DNA of 64,000 bases, taken from the NCBI GenBank assembly GCA_945957365.1, contig CAMFKI010000010.1, forward strand, positions 1 to 64,000. Direction: 5' to 3'. A program made the position numbers and the translations under genes. Below are positions 26,051 to 35,674 of this stretch, in pieces. Position 1 is the first letter of the stretch. Each line of letters starts with the position of its first letter. The notes under the pieces are model-generated. The model was not told the DNA's origin and did no database searches. It was given only the letters and a program-made list of their open reading frames with translations. Source of the DNA: an uncultured Alphaproteobacteria bacterium. GTDB taxonomy: Bacteria > Pseudomonadota > Alphaproteobacteria > Rhizobiales > Aestuariivirgaceae.

Positions 26051-28032
26051 TCCGCCGCCACCGGCTGAAGGCCCGCGGCGCGCTTCGGCGCCCCCACCCG
26101 GTAGCGCCGGTCGGAGATCGACAAGAGCCCGCCGAGGAACATCACCACCGCCCCCATCCAGATGAAGTTGACGAAGGGGTTGTAATACATGCGCATGGCG
26201 CGCGCGCCGCCGGTCGTCTCGTCGCCCATCACCACGTAAACGTCGCCATGCCAGGTCTGGTACAGGCCCACTTCCGTGGTCGGCATGCCCGAGGGCCGGA
26301 ACACGCGCTTCTCGGAGTGGAGCGTGGCGAGCAGTTCGTCGCCTTGCTTCACCGTGAAGGTGCCGACGCGGCCCGAATAGTTGGGGCCGGTGAGCGGACC
26401 CTCGCCCACATAGGTGACGGTGTACTTGCCGACGGGCGTCGACTCGCCCGGCTTCAGCGCCACGATCACCTCGACCCGCCACAGCGAGATCGCGATGATG
26501 CCGGCCACCAGGATGCCGAGGCCGGCATGCGCCACCGCCGTGCCGATGGCGGAGCGCGGCAAGCCGATGAGCCGATGCCAGCTCGTTGCGAGCGGCACCT
26601 TGAACAGCGCCGTCTTGGCGGCAATGTCGGCGATGGCGCCGAACACCAGCCAGGCCGCCACGGCCATGCCCACGGGCGCCAGCCACGGCCCGCGCACGTC
26701 GAGCGCGAACACGACGGCGCCAACACCCAGCGCCAGCACCAGCGCCAGCACCAACCGCTTCACGGCGAGCCCTGCGTCGCCGCGCTTCCAGGCGAGGAAG
26801 GCGCCGAGCGGAACGAGCAGCAGCAGCGGCAGGACGATGGGCCCGAAGGTCAGGTCGAAATAAGGGGGGCCTACGGAAATCTTGTCGCCCGTCAGGGTTT
26901 CCAGCGCCAGCGGATAGAGCGTGCCGACGAACACCGCGAGGCAGGCGACGCAGAGGAGGAGGTTGTTGAGGACGAGACTCCCTTCCCGGCTCACCGGCGC
27001 GAACAGGCCGCCGGCCTTCAGCTGCGGGGCGCGCCAGGCGAAGAGCGTGAGCGAGCCGCCGATGAAGACGCAGAGGATCATCAGGATGAAGGCGCCGCGC
27101 TGCGGGTCGACCGCGAAGGCGTGGACCGATGTCAGGACGCCCGAGCGAACGAGGAAGGTGCCGACGAGGGACAGCGAGAAGGCGAGGATCGACAGCAGCA
27201 CCGTCCAGATCTTCAGCGCATTGCGCTTCTCCACCACGATGGCGGAATGGACGAGGGCGGTGGCGACCAGCCACGGCATGAGGCTGGCATTCTCGACCGG
27301 GTCCCAGAACCAGTAGCCGCCCCAGCCGAGTTCATAGTAGGACCACCATGAACCCATGGCGATGCCCACCGTGAGGAACATCCAGGCCACCAGCGTCCAC
27401 GGCCTGACCCAGCGCGCCCAGGCGGCATCCACACGGCCCTCGATCAGGGCCGCCACCGCGAAGGCGAAGGCGATGGAAAGCCCCACATAGCCCGAATAGA
27501 GGAAGGGCGGATGGAAGGCCAGGGCGGGGTCCTGCAGGATCGGGTTCAGGCCATTGCCCTCGATCGGCGGCGGGTCGACGCGGATGAAGGGGTTCGACGT
27601 CATCACGATGAACAGCAGGAAGGCGAGCCCGATCGAGCCCTGGATCGCCAGCACGCGGGCGCGCAGCTCCAGCGGCAGGTTGCCGCCGAACACCGCCACC
27701 GCCGCGCCATAGAGCGCGAGAATCAGCACCCACAGCAGCATCGACCCCTCGTGGTTCCCCCACACGCCGCTGATCTTGTAGAGCAAGGGTTTCGCCGTGT
27801 GCGAGTTCTCGACGACGTTCAGCACCGAGAAGTCGGAGGTCACGTAGGCATGCACCAGCGCGGCGAAGGCGATGGCGATCAGGACGAGCTGCAGGATCGC
27901 CGCCGAGATGCCGGCGCGCATCGCCGCCACGTCACCGCGCTGCGCGCCCAGCAGCGGCACCACGAACTGGTAGAGCGCCACGCCGACCGCGAGGATCAGC
28001 GCGAAATGTCCAATCTCGGCGACGGAGATCAT
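26047..28032 (-). CDS. ccmF: Heme lyase subunit CcmF/CycK
   Basis: 661 residues, a polytopic membrane protein with about 14-15 helices. The tryptophan-rich heme-handling WWD motif [18 protein letters not shown] is present at about residues 232-249, and conserved His residues flank it ([12 protein letters not shown] and the distal periplasmic loop). It ligates heme from holo-CcmE to apocytochrome c. It overlaps ccmE upstream and ccmH downstream by four bases each, so the four genes form one tight operon. Confidence 0.95.
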   Translation of the reverse strand: MISVAEIGHFALILAVGVALYQFVVPLLGAQRGDVAAMRAGISAAILQLVLIAIAFAALVHAYVTSDFSVLNVVENSHTAKPLLYKISGVWGNHEGSMLLWVLILALYGAAVAVFGGNLPLELRARVLAIQGSIGLAFLLFIVMTSNPFIRVDPPPIEGNGLNPILQDPALAFHPPFLYSGYVGLSIAFAFAVAALIEGRVDAAWARWVRPWTLVAWMFLTVGIAMGSWWSYYELGWGGYWFWDPVENASLMPWLVATALVHSAIVVEKRNALKIWTVLLSILAFSLSLVGTFLVRSGVLTSVHAFAVDPQRGAFILMILCVFIGGSLTLFAWRAPQLKAGGLFAPVSREGSLVLNNLLLCVACLAVFVGTLYPLALETLTGDKISVGPPYFDLTFGPIVLPLLLLVPLGAFLAWKRGDAGLAVKRLVLALVLALGVGAVVFALDVRGPWLAPVGMAVAAWLVFGAIADIAAKTALFKVPLATSWHRLIGLPRSAIGTAVAHAGLGILVAGIIAISLWRVEVIVALKPGESTPVGKYTVTYVGEGPLTGPNYSGRVGTFTVKQGDELLATLHSEKRVFRPSGMPTTEVGLYQTWHGDVYVVMGDETTGGARAMRMYYNPFVNFIWMGAVVMFLGGLLSISDRRYRVGAPKRAAGLQPVAAE

Positions 28033-28487
28033 TGCGTCGTGCTCCCTTCGGCTCCCTTGCCGAGTTTCACGCCCTTGGCCTTGAGGCTTTCGGCCAGTTC
28101 GCGCGGCATGTAGTTTTCGTCATGCTTGGCCAGCACCGTGTCGGCGATGAAGGTGCCGTCGGGCTGCATCTTGCCTTCGGTCACGACACCCTGCCCCTCG
28201 CGGAACAGGTCCGGCAGGATGCCGTCATAGGAAACCGTCACGGTCTTCAGCGTATCGGTCACCGCGAAGCTCGTCACCGTGCCGGGGCCTTTCCGGACGC
28301 TGCCCTTTTCGACCATACCGCCCAGCCTGATGCGCTGTCCAACCTGCACGTGGGTGTCGGCAAGGTCGCTCGGCGTGTGGAAGAAGGTGATGGTGTCGGA
28401 CAGCGCATAGAGCACCAGCCCGGCGGCGAGGCCCAGGACCGCGAGGCCGCCGAGGATGAGCGACAGCCGTTTCTGCTTGCGTGTCAT
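28029..28487 (-). CDS. ccmE: Heme chaperone CcmE/CycJ
   Basis: 152 residues. A single N-terminal anchor ([22 protein letters not shown]) is followed by the OB-fold domain ([36 protein letters not shown]) and the heme-binding motif KHDENYMP with the covalently heme-linked His and the axial Tyr. It carries heme from CcmC to CcmF in the periplasm. It overlaps ccmI and ccmF by four bases. Confidence 0.95.
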   Translation of the reverse strand: MTRKQKRLSLILGGLAVLGLAAGLVLYALSDTITFFHTPSDLADTHVQVGQRIRLGGMVEKGSVRKGPGTVTSFAVTDTLKTVTVSYDGILPDLFREGQGVVTEGKMQPDGTFIADTVLAKHDENYMPRELAESLKAKGVKLGKGAEGSTTQ

Positions 28488-29578
28488 TCGATCTTCATGT
28501 CCTTGCCGAGCGCCGAAATCTGCGCCAGCGCGTCCTGGTTGCTGCTGAACTGCGCGAGCGCCTTCTTGTACGCCGCCTTGGCCTTGTCCGTATCACCCAG
28601 CACGCTGCGGGCGCGGATCAGCCGCAGCCAGCCATCAAGATTGTCCGGATTTGCGGCAAGCTTCTGTTCGAGGCCGTCGACCATGGAGCGGATCATCGCC
28701 TGCTGGTCCGACGCGCTCATGTTGGAGGCATTGGCCATGGTCTGCTGGTCGAGCGCGGGGGGCTTGGCGCTCATGTCCTGCATCTCGGCCTCGAGCATCG
28801 GCCGCCATGGCGCGTCGGCGGGGGAATCCTTGAGGAAGGCGGTGAAGGCGGCCCTCGCCTCGTCGGTCTTGCCCTCCTGCTTCAAGGCCAGCGCATTGTA
28901 GAAGCGGGCCTTGGGCAGCGTCGGGTCGATCGTCAGCACCTGGCGGAACAGGTCATGCGCCGGGGCGGAAACCATGCCCTGGTTGGCCATGACCTGCGCC
29001 TCGGCGAAATCCGCGATGTTGGTGGCATCGGGCGGCGCCAGCCTGACGATGTTGCGGTAGGCCTCCACCGCATCGTCCCAGCGCTGGGCGCGGCGATAGG
29101 CGGGGGCAAGGATCTGCCAGCCCTGCAGGTCGTCGGGGTTGGCCTCGAGGTGCTGCTCCACCTTGGCGATCAGGGCCTCCATGTCGCCGTTCTTCTCGGC
29201 GTCGGCCATGCGCTGGGCATGCGGCACGTCGGGAAGCTGCGGATTGCCCGACCGAAGGTAAAGCGGAAGCGCCACGGCGGGCACGATCAGCACGGCGGCA
29301 ATCGCCGCCCAGGCGAAGCTCGCGACGGGCTTGCGCCCCGGTTCCTCGGTTGCGGCGATCAGCCGGCGCGAGATCTCGTTGCGCGCCGCGTCGGCCTCCG
29401 CCTGGCCGATGGTGCCGCGCTCGACGTCGCGGTCGAGTTCCGCCAGCTGGTCGCGGAACACCGCCTGGTCATAGGCGGCGCGCTCCGCTTGCGTCGCCGC
29501 AGGCTTGGATTTGACGACAGGCCACAGCAGCGCGCCGAGCACGGCGGCGGTCATGGCCGCAAAAACGATCCAGATCAT
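28484..29578 (-). CDS. ccmI: Cytochrome c maturation protein CcmI/CycH
   Basis: 364 residues from ATG 29578 ([19 protein letters not shown]); residues further up in the open frame do not fit. Two membrane helices (about 2-20 and 85-105) flank a cytoplasmic loop with [17 protein letters not shown], the leucine-zipper-like part of CcmI. A periplasmic TPR domain follows ([27 protein letters not shown] and later repeats) that binds the apocytochrome C terminus. First gene of ccmI-E-F-H. It is divergent from soxB across a 161-base gap. Confidence 0.92.
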   Translation of the reverse strand: MIWIVFAAMTAAVLGALLWPVVKSKPAATQAERAAYDQAVFRDQLAELDRDVERGTIGQAEADAARNEISRRLIAATEEPGRKPVASFAWAAIAAVLIVPAVALPLYLRSGNPQLPDVPHAQRMADAEKNGDMEALIAKVEQHLEANPDDLQGWQILAPAYRRAQRWDDAVEAYRNIVRLAPPDATNIADFAEAQVMANQGMVSAPAHDLFRQVLTIDPTLPKARFYNALALKQEGKTDEARAAFTAFLKDSPADAPWRPMLEAEMQDMSAKPPALDQQTMANASNMSASDQQAMIRSMVDGLEQKLAANPDNLDGWLRLIRARSVLGDTDKAKAAYKKALAQFSSNQDALAQISALGKDMKIE

Positions 29579-29739
29579 GTCGATCCATGAGATATTCCCT
29601 TGAGGCCTATTAAAGCAATTCATCCCCCTGGGGCAATTCCCGGTCGCATTGTCGCATGGCGGCGCACGGGCGTCGGAAAAGCCTTGGTTCGGCCCTTGTG
29701 GTTGCGTTAGAAACCGCCCCAGTTGCAAGGAATTCACCC

Positions 29740-30993
29740 ATGAAGCCGCGCTATTCCCTCTTTTCGCTCGCGCGTAACGCGATGAACTACCACAAGGACT
29801 GGGAGAGGGCCTGGCGCTCGCCCACCCCGAAAAAGGAATATGACGCCGTCATCGTCGGCGCCGGCGGCCACGGGCTGGCCACCGCCTATTATCTCGCCAA
29901 GAACCACAAGATGACCAACATCGCGGTCGTGGAGAAGGGCTGGCTGGGCGGCGGCAACACGGGCCGCAACACCACCATCATCCGGTCGAACTACCTCCAG
30001 GACCCCTCGATCGCCATCTACGAGCTCGCCCGCTCGCTCTACGAGGACCTGGCGCAGGACCTGAACTACAACGTGATGTTCAGCCCCCGCGGCGTGCTCA
30101 TGCTGTGCCAGACGCAGCACGAGTTCCGCGCCTTCCAGCGCACTGCGCACGCCAACCGCCTCGCCGGCCTCGACTGCCGCATGGTGACGCCGGCCGAGGT
30201 GAAGGAGATCGTCCCGATCATCAACGACTCAGCTGACTGCCGCTACCCGATCCTCGGCGCGTACTATCAGCCGCGCGGCGGCACGGGCCGCCATGACGCG
30301 GTGGCCTGGGGCTATGCCCGCGGTGCGGACTCGATGGGCGTCGACATCATCCAGAATTGCGAGGTCACCGGCATCCAGCGCGAGGGCGGCCAGGTCGTCG
30401 GCCTCGAGACCACCAGGGGTGTCATCAAGACCAGGAAGATCGGCGTCGTCACCGCCGGCAATGTCACGACCGTCATGGACATGGCGGGCGTGAGGATGCC
30501 GATCGAGAGCCAGTGCCTGCAGGCGCTGGTCTCCGAGCCGATCAAGCCGGTCATCGACTGCGTGGTCATGGCCAACACGGTGCACGGCTACATGAGCCAG
30601 TCCGACAAGGGCGAGCTCGTCATCGGCGGCGGCACCGACCCCTACAACAACTATTCGCAGCGCGGCTCCTTCCCGGCGCTGGAGCACACGGTGGCGGCGC
30701 TGGTCGAGACCTTCCCCATCATCTCGCGGCTGCGCATGCTCCGCATGTGGGGCGGCATCGTCGACATGACGGGCGACCGTTCGCCGATCATCTCCAAGAC
30801 GCCGGTCGACGGGCTCTACGTCAACTGCGGCTGGGGTACGGGCGGCTTCAAGGCCATTCCGGGTTCGGGCTGGGTCTTCGCCGACACCATTGCCAATGAC
30901 CGGCCCCACCCCATCGCCGAGCCTTTCGGCCTCAACCGCTTCCAGGAAGGCCGCCTGATCGACGAATCCGTCGCCGCCGCGGTCGCCCACTAG
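29740..30993 (+). CDS. soxB: Sarcosine oxidase beta subunit
   Basis: 417 residues from ATG 29740 (CAAGGA ribosome site eight bases before it). It has the FAD-binding GAGGHGLATAYYLAKNH, the signature GGGNTGRNTTIIRSNY, and GTGRHDAVAWGYARG with His185, the expected site of covalent FMN attachment shared with the alpha subunit. With alpha, delta and gamma it forms the heterotetrameric enzyme that oxidatively demethylates sarcosine to glycine. The methyl carbon passes to tetrahydrofolate as methylene-THF (or formaldehyde without THF), with release of hydrogen peroxide. Cytoplasmic. First gene of the soxBDAG operon. Confidence 0.95.
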   Translation: MKPRYSLFSLARNAMNYHKDWERAWRSPTPKKEYDAVIVGAGGHGLATAYYLAKNHKMTNIAVVEKGWLGGGNTGRNTTIIRSNYLQDPSIAIYELARSLYEDLAQDLNYNVMFSPRGVLMLCQTQHEFRAFQRTAHANRLAGLDCRMVTPAEVKEIVPIINDSADCRYPILGAYYQPRGGTGRHDAVAWGYARGADSMGVDIIQNCEVTGIQREGGQVVGLETTRGVIKTRKIGVVTAGNVTTVMDMAGVRMPIESQCLQALVSEPIKPVIDCVVMANTVHGYMSQSDKGELVIGGGTDPYNNYSQRGSFPALEHTVAALVETFPIISRLRMLRMWGGIVDMTGDRSPIISKTPVDGLYVNCGWGTGGFKAIPGSGWVFADTIANDRPHPIAEPFGLNRFQEGRLIDESVAAAVAH

Positions 30994-31005
30994 GAGTATC
31001 CCCCG

Positions 31006-31359
31006 ATGCTAGTCGTCAAATGCCCCGTCTGCGGCGCCGAAGGTGACGAGACGGATTTCCACGCCGGCGGCCAGGCGCATATCCGCCGCCCTGCCACCCA
31101 TGATCCGGCACATGTCACCGATGAAGAGCAGCGCAACTACCTGTTCATCCGCATCAACCCCAAGGGCCTGCATTTCGAGCGCTGGCGCTGCGACCGCGGC
31201 TGCGGCAAGTGGTTCCACGCCGCGCGCGACACGGTGACCATGGAGTTCAAGGCCTTCTACGGCATCACCGAACTGCCGCCCAAGGACGTGATCGCCCAGG
31301 CCAAGGGCCAGTGGGCCGAGTATTTCGCCAAGCGCCTCGAAGCGGAGAAGCAGGCATGA
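31006..31359 (+). CDS. soxD: Sarcosine oxidase delta subunit
   Basis: 117 residues. An N-terminal zinc site is formed by CPVCGAEG with further His/Cys in RWRCDRGCGKWFHAARDT. EQRNYLFIRINPKG is the usual delta core. A structural zinc subunit of the heterotetramer. Starts 12 bases after soxB, and its stop overlaps the soxA ATG (31356-31359). Confidence 0.95.
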   Translation: MLVVKCPVCGAEGDETDFHAGGQAHIRRPATHDPAHVTDEEQRNYLFIRINPKGLHFERWRCDRGCGKWFHAARDTVTMEFKAFYGITELPPKDVIAQAKGQWAEYFAKRLEAEKQA

Positions 31360-34300
31360 GCAAGCCATATCGTCTCTCCTCCGGCGGCCGCTTCGTCGAC
31401 CGTTCGAAGAAGGTCTCCTTCACCTTCGACGGCAAGACCGTCACCGGTTTTGCGGGCGACACCGTCGCCTCGGCCGTGCTGGCCTCGGGCCAGCGCGTCT
31501 TCGGCCGCAGCTTCAAGTATCACCGCCCGCGCGGCGTGATCGGGCTCGGTTCGGAAGAAATGAACGCGCTGATCGGCGTGGGCCTCGGCGCCCGCCACGA
31601 GCCGAACCTGCGCGCCACCCAGATCGAGATCTTCAATGGGCTTGCCGCCGTCTCGCAGAACCGCTGGCCGTCGCTGAACTGGGACGTGGGGGCGATCAAC
31701 AATTCCCTCTCGCGCTTCTTCCCCGGCGGCTTCTACTACAAGACCTTCATGTGGCCGCAGTCGTTCTGGAAGCACGTCTACGAGCCCTTCATCCGCCGTG
31801 CGGCGGGCCTCGGCAAGGCGCCGGAAGGCCGCGACCCGGACACCTATGAGCAGATCCACGTCCATTGCGACGTGCTCGTGATCGGCGGCGGCGTCGCCGG
31901 CCTCGCTGCGGCGGAAGCCGCCGCGGCCAATGGCGCCAAGGTCATCATCGCGGATGAAAACCCGCGCCTCGGCGGCCTCGCCGACATCTCGGGCGGCACC
32001 ATCGACGGCCATGCGCTGCCCGACTGGGCCGCGGGCAAGGCGGCCTCGCTGCTCGCCGCCGAGAACGTCCATGTTCTGAACCGCACGACAGTCGTGGGCC
32101 ACTGGCACCACAATTTCGTGATGCTGTTCGAGCGCGTTGCCGATCACGATCCGGCGCTGCTGTCGCAGGGCGTGCCGCGCCATCGCCTGTGGAAGGTGCG
32201 CGCGCATCAGGTGATCCTCGCCACCGGCTCGATCGAGCGCCCTGTCGCCTTCGCCAACAACGACCGACCGGGCGTCATGCTCGCCTCGGCCGCACGCGGC
32301 ATGGTGGAGCGTTATGGCGTGGCGCCGGGCTCCAACGGCGTCGTCTTCACCAACAATGACGATGCCTACCAGACGGCCATCGTGCTGAAGGATGCGGGCG
32401 TCGGCGTCCGCGTGGTCGACTCGCGCGCTCGCGCCGAGGGAGCCCTTCCCAACAAGGCACGCGAGATGGGCGTGCCCGTAGATACCGGTTCCGTCATCTC
32501 CGCCGTCAACACCACCTGGGGCGGCCTCAACATCACCGACGTCAAGATTGCCTCCTACCGCAAGGGCCAGGGCCGCGTGATCAAGGAGACGAAGGCGGAG
32601 GCCGATTTCGTCGCCATGTCCGGCGGCTGGAACCCCGCGCTGCACCTGTGGTGCCACAATGGCGGCAAGATCCACTTCGACGACAAGCTGCAGGCCTTCC
32701 GCCCGAAGGAGCACCACGACAGGATCGTGGCCATCGGTGCGGCCAACGGCACCTTCGGCCTGTCGCAGATCCTTGCCGAGGCCTATCACGCGGGTTCGAA
32801 GCTCGCCGGTACGGGCAACGTGCATCCGGTGCCGAACGCGGTGCAGGCCGACGAGCGCCCGCTCGAGCCGATCTGGTTCGCGCCGGCCACCGGCAAGTAC
32901 AATGAAGGCAACAAGCACTTCATCGACTACCAGAACGACGTGACGGCGGCCGACCTCGAGCTCGCCCAGCGCGAAGGCTATGAGTCGGTGGAGCACACCA
33001 AGCGCTACACCACCTTCGGCATGGCCACCGACCAGGGCAAGACATCGAACATCAACGGCCTCGGCGTCATCGCCGAAGCCAGCGGCAAGACGATCCCGGA
33101 AGTCGGCATCACCACCTTCCGCCCGCCCTACACGCCCTTCTCCTTCGGATCGGTGGCGGGTGTGCTGACCAGGGACCTGTTCCTGCCGATCCGCCGCACC
33201 GCGATCTACCAGTGGCACGTCGACCATGGTGCGGTGTTCGAGCCGGTCGGCCAGTGGCGCCGCGCCTACACCTATCCGCGCCATGGCGAGACCAACCACC
33301 AGTCGATCGACCGCGAGATCCTCGCCGTGCGCAACAAGGTGGGCCTGCTCGATGCCTCGACGCTCGGCAAGATCGAGATCAAGGGCCCGGATGCGGCCGA
33401 GTTCCTCGACCGCATGTACACCAACATGTTCTCGACGCTGAAGATCGGCAAATGCCGCTACGGCCTGATGATGAACGAGCTGGGCTTCCTCACCGACGAC
33501 GGCGTGACGGTGCGCCTCTCCGACGACCACTTCCTGATGCACACCACATCGGGCGGTGCCGACCGCATCTCCGCCTGGCTCGAGGAATGGCTGCAGACCG
33601 AGTGGACGCAGTACAAGGTCTTCGTCACCAACGTGACGGAGAACTGGTCGCAGTTCGCCATCGCCGGCCCCAAGGCGCGCGAGGTTCTGCAGAAGCTCGA
33701 CCCGGACTTCGACATCTCGCATGAGGCGCTGCCGCATATGTCCTTCGTCGAAGGCAAGCTCGGCGCCTATCCGGTGCGCGTCTACCGCATCTCGTTCTCG
33801 GGCGAGCTTTCCTACGAGGTGGCGACGCCGGCCAATTACGGCCTCGGCCTGTGGGCCGAGATCGTCAAGGCAGGCGATGAATTCGGCCTCGAGCCCTATG
33901 GCACCGAAGCGCTCCACGTGCTGCGCGCCGAGAAGGGCTACATCGTGGTCGGCGACGAAACCGACGGCACCACGACGCCGATCGACGTCGGCCTCGACGG
34001 CCTCGTCTCCAAGAAGAAGGCGGACTTCCTCGGCAAGCGCTCGCTCGAGCAGTCCTACCTCAAGGGCCCGAACCGGAAGCAGCTCGTCGGCCTCCTCACC
34101 GAGGATCCGAACGACGTGCTGCCGGACGGCGCCTATGCCGTCAGGCAGGTCAAGGACAAGCCGCCGATGGAGATGATCGGCCAGGTCACCTCGTCCTACC
34201 GCTCTCCGACGCTCGGCCGCTCCATTGCCATGGCGCTGATCGAGAATGGTCGCGCCCGCATGGGCGAGACGATCTCCTTCCCGCTTCCGGGCGGCAAGGT

Positions 34301-34364
34301 CGTGCGCGCCAAGATCACCGACACCGTCTTCTATGACAAGGAAGGGGCCAAGCTGAATGTCTGA
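31356..34364 (+). CDS. soxA: Sarcosine oxidase alpha subunit
   Basis: 1002 residues. The N-terminal 2Fe-2S-like fold region (KKVSFTFDGKTVTGFAGDTVASAVL) precedes the NAD-binding Rossmann motif VLVIGGGVAGLAAAEAAAANG (about residues 170-190) and a second dinucleotide fold (GVVFTNNDDAYQTAIVLKDAGV). The C-terminal third is a GcvT-like tetrahydrofolate-binding domain (YKVFVTNVTENWSQFAIAGPKAREVL, then YGTEALHVLRAEKGYIVVGDE), which transfers the released C1 unit to THF. Overlaps soxD and soxG; full length for the family. Confidence 0.96.
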   Translation: MSKPYRLSSGGRFVDRSKKVSFTFDGKTVTGFAGDTVASAVLASGQRVFGRSFKYHRPRGVIGLGSEEMNALIGVGLGARHEPNLRATQIEIFNGLAAVSQNRWPSLNWDVGAINNSLSRFFPGGFYYKTFMWPQSFWKHVYEPFIRRAAGLGKAPEGRDPDTYEQIHVHCDVLVIGGGVAGLAAAEAAAANGAKVIIADENPRLGGLADISGGTIDGHALPDWAAGKAASLLAAENVHVLNRTTVVGHWHHNFVMLFERVADHDPALLSQGVPRHRLWKVRAHQVILATGSIERPVAFANNDRPGVMLASAARGMVERYGVAPGSNGVVFTNNDDAYQTAIVLKDAGVGVRVVDSRARAEGALPNKAREMGVPVDTGSVISAVNTTWGGLNITDVKIASYRKGQGRVIKETKAEADFVAMSGGWNPALHLWCHNGGKIHFDDKLQAFRPKEHHDRIVAIGAANGTFGLSQILAEAYHAGSKLAGTGNVHPVPNAVQADERPLEPIWFAPATGKYNEGNKHFIDYQNDVTAADLELAQREGYESVEHTKRYTTFGMATDQGKTSNINGLGVIAEASGKTIPEVGITTFRPPYTPFSFGSVAGVLTRDLFLPIRRTAIYQWHVDHGAVFEPVGQWRRAYTYPRHGETNHQSIDREILAVRNKVGLLDASTLGKIEIKGPDAAEFLDRMYTNMFSTLKIGKCRYGLMMNELGFLTDDGVTVRLSDDHFLMHTTSGGADRISAWLEEWLQTEWTQYKVFVTNVTENWSQFAIAGPKAREVLQKLDPDFDISHEALPHMSFVEGKLGAYPVRVYRISFSGELSYEVATPANYGLGLWAEIVKAGDEFGLEPYGTEALHVLRAEKGYIVVGDETDGTTTPIDVGLDGLVSKKKADFLGKRSLEQSYLKGPNRKQLVGLLTEDPNDVLPDGAYAVRQVKDKPPMEMIGQVTSSYRSPTLGRSIAMALIENGRARMGETISFPLPGGKVVRAKITDTVFYDKEGAKLNV

Positions 34365-34959
34365 GCTCTCTTATGAATCGCCGCTCGCCGGCGTGAATGC
34401 CCCCACCGGCCTCTCGGTCTCCATCCGCGAGATCACCGAGCGCGGCATGATCGACCTCCGCGGCCTCACCTCGGACGCTGCCTTCATGGCCGCCGTGAAG
34501 GGCGTGCTCGGCGTCGACCTGCCGGTGAAGCCCCGTACCTCCGTTGCCTGGGGCGACGTCAAGGTCTTGTGGCTGTCCACCGACCAGTGGCTGATCCTCA
34601 GCTCGCGTGCGAAGGCACATGAGCTGCTGGCCAGCCTGCGTGAGGCGCTCAAGGGCATCCACTCGCTCGTCGTCGACGTCTCCGACATGCGCGCGGTGAT
34701 CCGCCTCGAGGGCGAAGGCTGCCGCGAAGTGATCATGAAGGGCACGTCCCTCGACCTGCTCGACCCGGAATACGTGCAGGGCTGCTGCCGCCGCATGCGC
34801 TACGCCGAGATCGCGGCGCTCCTCGACGTCGTCGAAGACACTGTCTTCGACATCTACGTCTTCCGCTCTTACGCGCACTACACCTGGAACTTCCTCTGCG
34901 CCACCGCCAAGGCGCCCGCCAAGCTGAAGCTCTTCGGCAAGCAGGACGTGCCGGCGTAA
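34357..34959 (+). CDS. soxG: Sarcosine oxidase gamma subunit
   Basis: 200 residues, beginning eight bases inside the end of soxA. A GcvT-like small fold (FMAAVKGVLGVDLPVKPRTSVAWGDVKVLWLSTDQWLI) and CREVIMKGTSLDLLDPEYVQ are typical for the gamma subunit, which stabilises the complex next to the folate domain of alpha. A strong terminator follows after 22 bases. Confidence 0.94.
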   Translation: MSELSYESPLAGVNAPTGLSVSIREITERGMIDLRGLTSDAAFMAAVKGVLGVDLPVKPRTSVAWGDVKVLWLSTDQWLILSSRAKAHELLASLREALKGIHSLVVDVSDMRAVIRLEGEGCREVIMKGTSLDLLDPEYVQGCCRRMRYAEIAALLDVVEDTVFDIYVFRSYAHYTWNFLCATAKAPAKLKLFGKQDVPA

Positions 34960-34981
34960 TCCTTCTTCCAGCGAACGAACA

Positions 34982-35010
34982 AAAATGGCCGGGCATGTCC
35001 CGGCCATTTT
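34982..35010 (+). terminator. Rho-independent terminator of soxBDAG
   Basis: A perfect 12-bp stem (AAAATGGCCGGG / CCCGGCCATTTT) with a five-base loop is followed by TTTCTTT-like sequence (CTTTG). It is flanked by A- and T-runs, so it can work in both directions. Confidence 0.85.
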
Positions 35011-35043
35011 CTTTGATCAATGCCGCCATCGACATTTAGATAC

Positions 35044-35130
35044 CGTCATCCCGGCGAAGGCCGGGATCCAGCTTTCTCACCGTACGTGCTGGACCATGAA
35101 GCTGGACCCCGGCCTTCGCCGGGGTGACGG
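35044..35130. repeat. REP-like inverted repeat pair 1
   Basis: Two head-to-head copies (35044-35076 and 35098-35130) of a repeat with core GTCATCCCGGCGAAGGCCGG. Each copy contains its own hairpin (CCCGGC GAAG GCCGGG). The same repeat occurs as pairs at 35499-35606, 52819-52903, 57251-57328 and 63396-63592. Confidence 0.85.
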
Positions 35131-35145
35131 TATGAGACAGGCGGG

Positions 35146-35466
35146 TCACTCCTCAACCAGCGTGGCAACCGGGTCGATCTCGTCATGCAGATCACGCCAG
35201 TCTGGGTTCATCGCCTCGATGAGGCGTATCTTCCACGCGCGTTGCCATTCCTTCAGCTGCTTCTCGCGCAGAATGGCAGCCTCCATCGTGTGCCGGTGCT
35301 CGTACCATACAAGACGCGTGAGTTTGTACTGCGACGTGAGGCCTGGCGTCGTTCCGTTCTTGTGATCCCACACGCGTGACCACAGGCTGCTGGTCACACC
35401 GATGTAGATGGTGCCGCGGTAGCGGTTCGCCATCATGTAGACCGCGGGCTGCTTCTCGCCTTCCAT
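35146..35466 (-). CDS. GIY-YIG domain endonuclease-like protein
   Basis: 106 residues. The GIY-YIG motif pair is seen as AVYMMANRYRGTIYIGVTSSL, with the arginine helix RVWDHKNG and the catalytic-type Glu in YEHRHTMEAAILREKQLKEW. This is the short stand-alone UPF0213/YhbQ-like group, whose cellular role is not settled. The gene lies exactly between two REP-like inverted pairs (35044-35130 and 35499-35606), with no other gene in that interval, an arrangement that suggests a link between gene and repeats. Confidence 0.85.
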   Translation of the reverse strand: MEGEKQPAVYMMANRYRGTIYIGVTSSLWSRVWDHKNGTTPGLTSQYKLTRLVWYEHRHTMEAAILREKQLKEWQRAWKIRLIEAMNPDWRDLHDEIDPVATLVEE

Positions 35467-35498
35467 TCCGCAAGGCTAATTCAGCGCTTGGGTCGCGC

Positions 35499-35606
35499 AA
35501 AGCTGGATCCCGGCCTTCGCCGGGATGACGGCACACATTTATCGATTACAGAGCTGCACTCACCCCCGTATTCCGTCATCCCGGCGAAGGCCGGGATCCA
35601 GCTTCC
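35499..35606. repeat. REP-like inverted repeat pair 2
   Basis: Copies at 35499-35531 and 35573-35606 in opposite orientation, the closest match to pair 1. The 40 bases between them show no other feature. Lies between the GIY-YIG gene and the metF terminator. Confidence 0.85.
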
Positions 35607-35622
35607 TGCATAATTCAAGAGA

Positions 35623-35647
35623 AATGCCCGGGAGGAGCCCGGGCATT
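35623..35647 (-). terminator. Terminator of the MTHFR gene
   Basis: A perfect 10-bp stem (AATGCCCGGG / CCCGGGCATT) with a five-base loop, 27 bases after the stop codon; on the minus strand it is followed by a partial T-run (TCTCTTG). Confidence 0.75.
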
Positions 35648-35674
35648 GTGAACTTCTGAAATGTGTGACGCGCC

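Noticed and set aside
31257..33917. 886-codon open frame on the minus strand
   Set aside because: Antisense to soxA, which is well supported; the composition is typical of a shadow frame.
35044..35606. CRISPR array
   Set aside because: The repeats are inverted pairs with a gene between them, not evenly spaced direct repeats.
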